Notes under the pieces: model-generated
The model's database searches: none
Told to the model about the DNA's origin: nothing
What the model saw: only the letters and a program-made list of their open reading frames with translations
Program-made: the position numbers and the translations under genes
Shown: one piece after another, positions 48,091 through 55,183 of the stretch
Layout of the letters: each line of letters starts with the position of its first letter
How positions within the stretch are numbered: the first letter of the stretch is position 1
Assembly (NCBI GenBank): GCA_937951315.1
Contig: CALFCG010000047.1
Location: 1-55,183, forward strand
DNA length: 55,183 nt
Direction of reading: 5' to 3'
Origin: an uncultured cyanobacterium
Lineage (GTDB): Bacteria > Cyanobacteriota > Cyanobacteriia > Thermosynechococcales > Thermosynechococcaceae

Positions 48091-48736
48091 TTGATAGTAC
48101 TTTGGTCAGCAGAGAATGGGGCAGAAATTGGTCTTGTTTAGACGCCTTCGAGCATTATGAACACAGACCTTAGCTAGTGGGAAATTATTTGGGGGTTCAT
48201 GCCACTTCAAAAAGGCCAAAAGCCAACAGAGGCAACGGAAGGTTCAAGTCTTGATTGCACTGTTCTAGCATTTAGAACAGCGGCCGAAATCCAACGGGCT
48301 TGACGGTCACCATAAATCTTGGGTTCATCAGTGCTGTCAAAGCTGATGGGAACAATTCATGGGGCATCTGGGATAATATTTGTACAGCAGTTCAATAACA
48401 ACATTGGCTTTGGCAAAATTGAGCGTTTCTGATATTGCTCCTGAGAGCATTCCATCTACTTTTGTGAGATGCAGCTTGAGAATGACTTGCAATGAGAAAT
48501 AATGAGGTATCGAGAATTACATCCTTTTTAGGAATCATTTACAGCGCCTGAGCTGTAGGGCTTGAGCGCAAGATCACAATGGTAGCAACAATCGATCTGA
48601 AGAACGTCTAAAGGCTTACCTAAGATCCTCAATTAGCCCTCTCTTCAATCCCTTTAACCACAAGGATGCAGATTGATACAAGGGTAAATCTCCCTTTAGA
48701 GTTGTGGTAGTCATTCTGAGAGTAGACAGCAGCACG
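48091..48736. other. 646-base region, possible decayed gene on the minus strand
   Basis: No intact gene is visible. On the minus strand at about 48210-48355 the frame reads PISFDSTDEPKIYGDRQARWISAAVLNARTVQSRLEP, part of which (YGDRQARWI) faintly recalls the C-terminal YGDGxASxRI of UDP-GlcNAc 2-epimerase. A perfect 8-bp hairpin (48260-48267, 48273-48280, CTGTTCTA/TAGAACAG) lies in it. It would have preceded the flippase. Confidence 0.3.
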
Positions 48737-49258
48737 ATGAGCGACATCAATAAATCAGGTACTTTTGCAGCTATCGACTTTGAAACTGCCGACCGTGGAG
48801 CAGACAGTGCTTGTTCGCTCGCCATTATCCGTGCCAATCGTCACCAAATTCTTGATTCCAAATACTGGCTGATTCGCCCACCTCGACGCCAATTTGAATT
48901 CAGCCATATTCACGGACTAACGTGGGCTGATGTCCAAGATCAACCCACTTTCGCTGAACTTTGGCCGCAGCTTCAAATGCAGCTCAAAGATATTGATTTT
49001 ATTGCCGCCCATAACGCCAGCTTTGACCGTCGTGTCCTGCTGAGCTGTTGTCAAGCTGCCCAGATAACGCCGCCAGTCTGGAACTTTCAATGTACGGTGA
49101 AAATCGCCCGCCAAGTTTGGAGTATTTACCCGACGAAGCTACCCAATGTATGTACTGCACTGAACATCCCTCTTCAGCATCACAATGCTCTATCAGATGC
49201 TGAAGCCTGCGCCCAAATCATTATTGCTGCGGAAAATTCCCCACAGAAAGAGACTTGA
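48737..49258 (+). CDS. 3'-5' exonuclease of the DEDDh (PolC/epsilon-like) family
   Basis: A 173-residue protein of the RNase T/DNA polymerase III epsilon fold. The active-site motifs are FAAIDFETAD (ExoI, Asp-Glu), DFIAAHNASFDRRVL (ExoII) and HNALSDAEACAQI (ExoIII, His-Asp). No polymerase domain follows. Start ATG 48737 is chosen because the open frame from 48704 adds an unnatural N-terminus. It may act in DNA or RNA turnover. Confidence 0.88.
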   Translation: MSDINKSGTFAAIDFETADRGADSACSLAIIRANRHQILDSKYWLIRPPRRQFEFSHIHGLTWADVQDQPTFAELWPQLQMQLKDIDFIAAHNASFDRRVLLSCCQAAQITPPVWNFQCTVKIARQVWSIYPTKLPNVCTALNIPLQHHNALSDAEACAQIIIAAENSPQKET

Positions 49259-49282
49259 GCGCAGGAAGCGAGGGATGCATTC

Positions 49283-50473
49283 TTAACGTCGACGCTGACG
49301 CGTTTGACTCACTTGTGCTGGAAAGGGTCCCGGCTTCACAGAGATGGTCTGTTCACGACCGTTCCGTTTAATGCCCAACTGCAACGCTGTGCCGATCTGG
49401 GTTTTCTCCACTTTGTTCTGCACTTCGGTCGCCGTTTTGACTTCAGCATCATTAATTTTTTGAATGACGTCACCCGGCTGCAAGCCCGACTGGGCGGCTG
49501 GCGATTGAGGAACGACGCGAACAATGAGGACCCCTTTATCTTCTTGAACCTGTATTTTAGAACCAGGGCTAGCGTTCAGTTGACGCTTAAGTTCTGGGGT
49601 CAAGCCTGCCATCTGAATCCCCAGAAAGGGGTGATCCACTTTACCCTTAGCCACCAGCTGATCGGCAATGCGCTGGGCTGTTTGGATGGGAATCGCAAAC
49701 CCTAGGCCCTGGGCCCCCCCGCCAATGATTGCCGTATTCATACCAATCACTTGCCCCGAACGGTTGAGAAGCGGTCCACCCGAATTACCTGGGTTAATCG
49801 CAGCATCCGTTTGGATAAATCCAACCCGCTTGTCTGGCACACCAATATCACCGCTGGTTCGGCCTGTGGCACTGATAATCCCAGCTGTCACAGTGTTGTC
49901 GAGCCCGAGGGGATTACCAATTGCAATGGCCCATTCCCCGGGACGGAGTTGGTCAGAGTCGCCCATTTTCACAGCGGGTAAGTCTTTGGCATCGACTTTG
50001 ATCACGGCGACATCAGTGAGTGAGTCTTGACCTAAGACCTTCCCCGAAAGATTACGTCCGTCTTTGAGCACAACGGTAACGGTATCGGCGCCATCCACCA
50101 CATGCGCATTGGTCATCACTAAGCCATCAGCGCTAAAGATGAAACCGGAACCGGTCCCCCGTTCAACGCGAGATCGAGGCGCCGGTACCTGTCCTCCAAA
50201 AAAGTCACGGAAGAAAGGATCCCGAAAGATGCTGGGGGTTTGGGTCTGCACGGTGCGCGCGGAGTCAATGCGGACAACGGCAGGACCGACTTGCTCGACC
50301 GCTTTGGCAATAAAGTTGGGATCTTGTCCGGGCAATGGCAGTTGGGCCACACTAGGCTGCGGCGCCAAGCTAACAGTGGGCAAGACTTGAGTCCCGGCTA
50401 AGGTTCCCAGAGAACCCACCAATAGTAAAGAAAGATACGTTGCTGATTTGCGGATAGAAGATGTAGAAGGCAT
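49283..50473 (-). CDS. HtrA-type trypsin-like serine protease (HhoA/HhoB/HtrA)
   Basis: Degrades misfolded proteins in the periplasm or thylakoid lumen. The 396-residue protein has an N-terminal signal/anchor (residues about 10-35), catalytic His in MTNAHVVDG, Asp in [12 protein letters not shown] and Ser in [11 protein letters not shown], and a PDZ domain at about 295-380 ([24 protein letters not shown]). One PDZ domain and the signal are typical of the cyanobacterial HhoA/HhoB/HtrA group; I cannot choose among the three. The C-terminus is unusually basic (QTRQRRR). Confidence 0.94.
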   Translation of the reverse strand: MPSTSSIRKSATYLSLLLVGSLGTLAGTQVLPTVSLAPQPSVAQLPLPGQDPNFIAKAVEQVGPAVVRIDSARTVQTQTPSIFRDPFFRDFFGGQVPAPRSRVERGTGSGFIFSADGLVMTNAHVVDGADTVTVVLKDGRNLSGKVLGQDSLTDVAVIKVDAKDLPAVKMGDSDQLRPGEWAIAIGNPLGLDNTVTAGIISATGRTSGDIGVPDKRVGFIQTDAAINPGNSGGPLLNRSGQVIGMNTAIIGGGAQGLGFAIPIQTAQRIADQLVAKGKVDHPFLGIQMAGLTPELKRQLNASPGSKIQVQEDKGVLIVRVVPQSPAAQSGLQPGDVIQKINDAEVKTATEVQNKVEKTQIGTALQLGIKRNGREQTISVKPGPFPAQVSQTRQRRR

Positions 50474-50659
50474 AGCGGTTAAAGCGTTATCACATCAAAA
50501 TTATTGAACATATGCGTCATCCTGATCTCAACGATGGTACTGATCAGGACAGTGTCGTTGGATTTGACAGCCACTTTGCCATTCAATATCGGCTAAAAAG
50601 TTCCAGATACATCGCATGGGATTCATAGACTCTCGTATCGATAAAGATGTTTCCATTCA

Positions 50660-52078
50660 ATGTCCGTTCCTAAACCTGTTGATCTGGAATCTGCCCGTCG
50701 AACTTTGCACACATTTTGGGGTTACGACCAGTTTCGTCATCCCCAAGAAGAGGTCGTCCGCTGCCTATTAGCGGGGCGGGATGCCCTTGTCTTGATGCCC
50801 ACCGGAGCCGGCAAGTCGATTTGCTTCCAACTCCCTGCACTTCTGAAATCAGGATTGACGCTGGTGGTTTCGCCATTGGTATCTCTGATGGAGAATCAGG
50901 TACAGGAACTGCAGCAACGGCACATTAAGGCTGCGCTTTTACACAATCAGCTTTCACCCCAGTTGCGATCGCAAACCCTTCGTCGGCTCCCGCAGCTAGA
51001 TCTATTATATCTTTCTCCTGAATCACTCTTGAGTAAAGCGATTTGGCCCAGGCTATGCGCACTAAAGATTCGCTACTTCATTCTTGATGAAGCCCATTGT
51101 ATTAGCCAGTGGGGTCTCTCTTTTCGGCCCATCTATCGTCGATTGGGTGCGGTGCGCTCGGTGCTTCAGAAACAGCAATACCCAATTACGGTGGCAGCCT
51201 TCACGGCAACGGCAACCCCAACGATGCAACAGGAGATTCAGACTGTGTTGCGGCTGCTAAAACCCAAAGTTTTTCGTGTCAGCCCCTATCGGGCCAATTT
51301 AGATTTACGCATCCAAACAACCTGCAGCCCTGCCCACCGTCGCCGTCAAGTACTGAAGCTTGTCGACACCAAGGGAGAAAGCTCGGGGCTCATCTATACC
51401 CGCAGCCGTCGAGATAGCGAAGCGTTGGTTGACTGGCTTCGCAGTCACAAGATTCGATCATCTGCCTACCATGCAGGTCTCCCCTCAGAGCAGCGTCGCA
51501 AAATTGAGAGGGACTGGTTAACAACCGTCATACCGATCGTGGTCTGTACCAGCGCGTTTGGAATGGGCATCAACAAACCAGACTGCCGTTGGATTTGTCA
51601 TCTTCACCCGCCCCTCAACCTAGCAGAATATGTGCAAGAGATAGGGCGGGCAGGGAGAGATGGTCTTCGGTCGCAGACCTTATTATTAGCCAGCGAACCC
51701 ACGGGCTGGCTCGATCCGCAAGACCAACAACAGCAACGCCACTTTACACAGCAAAAACGAACACAGCAGCGGCGGGCCCAAGACCTTGCTCGAAAATTAC
51801 CCAGCACAGGGAATGTCACCGTTCTCCAACAATCCTATCCAGACACCGAGATGACTCTAGCGATGTTGCACAGCGCAGGACAACTGCAATGGATTGATCC
51901 CTTTCATTACATTGTGACCGCTCAAAACCTTCGATTCTCAGAGATTCCCCGCAGTAGCATGCGGGCCTACATGCGCACCCACCAATGCCGCTGGCAGTGG
52001 ATACTGAACTATTTTGGATTCCGCTCCACTACAGCCCCCTGCGGACATTGTGATCGTTGCCGCGCCAGAGCAATCTAG
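50660..52078 (+). CDS. RecQ-family ATP-dependent DNA helicase
   Basis: A 472-residue superfamily 2 helicase. It shows motif 0/I with [37 protein letters not shown], motif [13 protein letters not shown], motif [11 protein letters not shown], and motif [15 protein letters not shown]. The zinc-binding end is shortened to a CGHCDRC motif, and there is no HRDC domain. RecQ-like proteins unwind recombination intermediates; in cyanobacteria such compact versions are common. Divergent from the HtrA-like gene. Confidence 0.93.
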   Translation: MSVPKPVDLESARRTLHTFWGYDQFRHPQEEVVRCLLAGRDALVLMPTGAGKSICFQLPALLKSGLTLVVSPLVSLMENQVQELQQRHIKAALLHNQLSPQLRSQTLRRLPQLDLLYLSPESLLSKAIWPRLCALKIRYFILDEAHCISQWGLSFRPIYRRLGAVRSVLQKQQYPITVAAFTATATPTMQQEIQTVLRLLKPKVFRVSPYRANLDLRIQTTCSPAHRRRQVLKLVDTKGESSGLIYTRSRRDSEALVDWLRSHKIRSSAYHAGLPSEQRRKIERDWLTTVIPIVVCTSAFGMGINKPDCRWICHLHPPLNLAEYVQEIGRAGRDGLRSQTLLLASEPTGWLDPQDQQQQRHFTQQKRTQQRRAQDLARKLPSTGNVTVLQQSYPDTEMTLAMLHSAGQLQWIDPFHYIVTAQNLRFSEIPRSSMRAYMRTHQCRWQWILNYFGFRSTTAPCGHCDRCRARAI

Positions 52079-52802
52079 AATCAATGCTCCCAACAGACTT
52101 CCATGACTTGTGACAGCGGCAATGCGTAATGACGATTGATTGCAAGAAGTATCTACGGTGTGTCAGTCAAAATACGAAAGAGGGGTATCACATTTTTCTC
52201 TGACAGCTTTAATTAAAGAAAGCGAATCAGTACTCCCAAAAGACCCATGAAATAGACAGATTTTAAGCAAGATGAGTCTAAAAGGACCATGGGCAAATGC
52301 ATCGGTCATTTCACTAGGAAAATGGTATAAATTGCCACAAATAGACTTTTTATGCTCGCTAGAATTTAAGAGTGAATCCTCTATCCGAGCACGATGAACT
52401 TTAGGAAGCTTCAACAGTCGTGGTAGCCCCCAGGGGAAGGAACTCAGAGACAAGAACAAGACACCACTTTCAGAACCTCAATATGGGAATTCAAGCAGTG
52501 AAATCTAACCTCTGAGGACAACTGCGAGTCCCAAAAGATTGCAGCCTCCAACGCAGAAAATCTATATCCCTAGAGCAGCATTCAGAAAAGTTCTGTAGAA
52601 GAATCAGCCGGACTCTCCTTTTGTCCTATATCATGCAAGGCAGGGGATCGAACAACCACTATTATGTAAATAACGCTTGGAAAGTTTCATCATTGCAATC
52701 CTTAATTTCTATTAATGGATGGTCCTGCCAATTTTCTCTGGCTAGGTTGATTTTGCATCCCAAACACGTCGCCTTGCTTACTGTTAACAACCCAAGCCGC
52801 AC
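52079..52802. other. 724-base region without a confident gene
   Basis: Two open frames (52163-52459 minus, 98 codons; 52621-52806 plus, 61 codons) have no ribosome binding site or family features, and I do not call them. The 3' flank of recQ and the promoter of the PAS-GGDEF-EAL-FHA gene lie here. Composition seems AT-richer than the coding neighbours. Nothing else is identifiable. Confidence 0.35.
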
Positions 52803-55183
52803 ATGACCATGATCTGTCATGCGCAACAGTCGGCTGGATTACTTGATGCTTTACCCGGCATCGTTTTCTATTGCACAGATCCTGAGAGACAGACCATGGG
52901 TTATCTCAGCGAAGGGTGTTTGAAGCTCACAGGATACGATCCGCAAGAGTTGACGGCAGAGGGCTCAACCTCCTATTCAGAGATTATCCATGCAGCGGAT
53001 AGATTTGCGGTTCAAAAAATTACAAGAACCGCAATAGAAGAACGGCAGGCCTACGATTCGGAATATCGCATTCAGACCAAAACGGGTCAAGAGCGGTGGT
53101 TCTGGGAGCAGGGCCAGGTGATGGTCTCACCCAATGGTGAGATGGGAATAACAGGTTTCATAACAGACATTACAGCATTCAAACAACAGCAAGCCCGTCT
53201 TCAAAGGGATGCACTTTACGATCCCCTCACGGCCCTCCCCAATCGATTGCTGTTCATGGATCGACTTGAGCATCTCATCAAACATTCACAACGCAACCCA
53301 ATCCATCAATTTGCAGTTTTATTCCTAGATCTCGATCGATTCAAGGTCATCAACGATAGCCTGGGACACAGCATCGGCGACCAGCTCTTGGTTGCAGTGG
53401 CTCAGAAATTGCAAAAGCTCCTCAGGCCTGGGGATATCGTGGCCCGCCTGGGTGGCGATGAGTTTACGATGCTCGTCAATAATGTTGCCACTCCCAAAGA
53501 GGTAAATCAGATTTGCGATCGCATCCTCAAAGAGATGGCCATTCCGTACACAATTGATGGACGGGAAGTCTTTAGCACCACTAGTATTGGCATTGCCTTG
53601 AGCAGTGAACGATGCAGCCAGAGCCAACCGGAAGAACTATTACGAGATGCTGATATCGCCCTCTACCATGCGAAAGCCGCCGGTAAAGCCCGCTATGCAG
53701 TCTTCAATACCGCCATGCATCTTAAAGCTGTGGCACGATTGGATCTTGAGACCGATCTGAGGCAAGCCATTGAAAATCAAGAGTTACGGCTAAACTACCA
53801 ACCCATTAGCTCCTTAGAGACCGGCAATATAGAAGGCTTTGAAGCCCTTGTCTCCTGGCAGCACCCCCAACAGGGACATGTGGGTCCCGATGATTTTTTA
53901 CCGGTAGCAGAAGAAACTGGCCTGATCATACCGCTGGGCCGTTGGGTCCTAAGAGAGGCCTGCACACGACTCCGGCAATGGCGACAAATCTATCCCCATG
54001 CAAAAAGCCACTTCGTCACCGTTAACCTTTCGAGTTGCGAACTTTGCCACCCTGATCTTATTCACCAGATCCTGGACATCCTTGAAGAGACACAGCTCCC
54101 CGCTCAGTGTCTCAAGCTAGAAATCACAGAGAGTACCATCTTAGATAAAAGCGAGTTTGTACTCACACGACTGGCAGAACTGAAGAAACTGGGCATTCAG
54201 CTCTGCATTGACGACTTTGGCACCGGCTACTCCTCTCTCAGTTACCTGCAAAGCTTTCCCGTCAGTTTCTTAAAAGTTGATCGGTCATTTATTCATCAGC
54301 TAGACACCAAGGAAAATCTCGAAATTGTTCGCACAATTCTCCATTTAGCAGAGACCCTTGACCTGCAAGTTGTCGCTGAAGGAGTTGAAACGATTCAGCA
54401 ACTCCTACGCCTCAGAGCATTGAACTGTCAGCACGGTCAGGGATACTTTTTGGCTCGTCCACTCACAGCCCTGCACATCGAGGACCTCCTCGAGAAAGAA
54501 GAGCTTTGGTATGAGAACAGTGGCTGCACAGCCTCTTTACCGCAGTTGATCATTAACCGAACCTCTGGACAATCCCAGATCCTGCTGGCCGGACGAACGA
54601 CTTGGAGCGTTGGCAGAGCTGCGGGGAATGACATTGTCCTGACAGATCGAATGGTGTCTCGGAATCATGCCATGCTGCTTCAGCTCATGCGCACCGGCAA
54701 TTTTTACTTTGTAGATTTATGGAGCCGAAATGGCTCTTACCTTGATGGACAAAGGGTCTCTACACCTCAGCTCCTGAAAGATGGGGATCGCATTCAGTTG
54801 GGCACAACAAAACTAGAGTTTCGTCTCGCTCCCTCTATCCCAAATCACAACCTACAGCATCTATCAACGAAGTCCGTATTGCTGATTCAAACATCCCACG
54901 CTCAGGGGGACATTTGGCAGCACTTATTAGCTGCACAGGGCCTAGACGTGCTATGGCAAATGGCAGACATCCAGGTCGTCCCCACGCTGGAACAGCTCAA
55001 ATTCTGCAAAGGCAATTTACCAGATTTACTTATTCTTGATCTCAAAACGTTAGAACCAAACGCTGATGTTTTTTGGGACTGGTATCAGCACTACACTCAC
55101 CTGCCATTGATCTTGACCCATGAGCCTCAGACCACAACACCCAACGCAGCCATCAAAGATTTAAGCCCGAGCCATATTGTAGA
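52803..55183 (+). CDS. PAS-GGDEF-EAL-FHA-receiver-like signalling protein (3' truncated)
   Basis: The frame is open from ATG 52803 to the window end (793 codons). A PAS domain is at about 10-125 (FYCTDPERQTMGYLSEG...). GGDEF at 217-221 is intact with an upstream RPGD (208-211), exactly five residues before it, as in an inhibitory I-site. EAL begins at 347 (EGFEALVSW) and keeps the residues for catalysis (VNLSS, LEITES, IDDFGTGYSSL, LKVDRSF, AEGVE and QGYF), so both c-di-GMP synthesis and hydrolysis are possible. An FHA domain follows (about 585-670: SVGRAAGNDIVLTDRMVSRNHAML, RNGSYLDGQRV). After residue about 690 a degenerate receiver-like segment (VLLIQTSHAQGD...LPDLLILDLKTL) is seen. The end is outside the window. 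Confidence 0.92.
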   Translation, partial: MTMICHAQQSAGLLDALPGIVFYCTDPERQTMGYLSEGCLKLTGYDPQELTAEGSTSYSEIIHAADRFAVQKITRTAIEERQAYDSEYRIQTKTGQERWFWEQGQVMVSPNGEMGITGFITDITAFKQQQARLQRDALYDPLTALPNRLLFMDRLEHLIKHSQRNPIHQFAVLFLDLDRFKVINDSLGHSIGDQLLVAVAQKLQKLLRPGDIVARLGGDEFTMLVNNVATPKEVNQICDRILKEMAIPYTIDGREVFSTTSIGIALSSERCSQSQPEELLRDADIALYHAKAAGKARYAVFNTAMHLKAVARLDLETDLRQAIENQELRLNYQPISSLETGNIEGFEALVSWQHPQQGHVGPDDFLPVAEETGLIIPLGRWVLREACTRLRQWRQIYPHAKSHFVTVNLSSCELCHPDLIHQILDILEETQLPAQCLKLEITESTILDKSEFVLTRLAELKKLGIQLCIDDFGTGYSSLSYLQSFPVSFLKVDRSFIHQLDTKENLEIVRTILHLAETLDLQVVAEGVETIQQLLRLRALNCQHGQGYFLARPLTALHIEDLLEKEELWYENSGCTASLPQLIINRTSGQSQILLAGRTTWSVGRAAGNDIVLTDRMVSRNHAMLLQLMRTGNFYFVDLWSRNGSYLDGQRVSTPQLLKDGDRIQLGTTKLEFRLAPSIPNHNLQHLSTKSVLLIQTSHAQGDIWQHLLAAQGLDVLWQMADIQVVPTLEQLKFCKGNLPDLLILDLKTLEPNADVFWDWYQHYTHLPLILTHEPQTTTPNAAIKDLSPSHIV

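Noticed and set aside
52163-52459. 98-codon minus-strand frame
   Set aside because: Begins with TTG without ribosome binding site, and no recognisable fold; probably chance.
52621-52806. 61-codon plus-strand frame before the PAS-GGDEF gene
   Set aside because: No family features, and overlaps the start of the real gene.

Overview
The window is chromosomal DNA of a cyanobacterium. The evidence is an oxygenic-photosynthesis gene set (petN for cytochrome b6f, plant-type phytoene desaturase plus phytoene synthase, an RbcR-type LysR regulator), many GCGATCGC (HIP1-type) octamers, and several small cyanobacterium-specific families (Npun_F0494, DUF2949). Base composition looks close to 50% GC. I cannot fix the genus from sequence alone; a unicellular Acaryochloris-like organism would fit. 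I see no transposon, prophage, CRISPR array or rRNA operon. The gene order is dense and housekeeping in character, with islands of less familiar genes.

Layout: 1-800 end of an FAD monooxygenase; 910-3540 a complete ECF vitamin/cofactor importer (S, T and fused A-A' ATPase); 3573-4514 NAD kinase; 4533-5132 three very small membrane-protein genes (unknown, petN, a possible NdhP-like protein); 5137-6891 argS; 6908-12177 a minus-strand block (front-end desaturase, pyrD, matrixin-like protease, secG, gpmI); 12447-12794 a zinc-ribbon gene broken by one in-frame stop; 12938-14895 a two-subunit sodium:solute symporter; 15042-17852 two convergent hypothetical proteins; 17879-19270 fumC; 19866-20915 AMIN-amidase; 20923-21387 smpB; 21499-23289 a thioredoxin-like protein and an unusual membrane protein; 23471-28442 rimP-nusA-infB with a structured leader and no ylxR; 28688-32480 a mix containing tRNA-Ser(GGA), an extended ferredoxin, an inositol monophosphatase, a J-domain/TPR protein and a new 58-codon gene; 32481-34873 cobQ-nadC; 35049-36044 rbcR; 36170-36243 tRNA-Val(GAC); 36765-39339 DUF2949 and crtB-crtP; 39575-41529 a radical SAM protein with an LPG-synthase-type membrane protein; 41600-44639 divergent katG and perR around a perfect 7-1-7 Fur-family box; 44781-46632 a CarS-like CDP-lipid synthase head-to-head with a eukaryote-like sphingosine kinase; 46789-48090 a polysaccharide flippase; 48737-52078 exonuclease, HtrA-type protease and RecQ; 52803-end a PAS-GGDEF-EAL-FHA-receiver-like protein that runs off the window.

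The most notable region is 44781-46632. A lipid kinase that keeps the long, multi-motif architecture of eukaryotic sphingosine kinases is divergently paired with a CDP-archaeol-synthase-family cytidylyltransferase. The two start codons overlap inside a single CATG. Together they could phosphorylate and then CDP-activate a lipid alcohol. The identity of the lipid is unknown, and this pairing is my leading candidate for an undescribed pathway.
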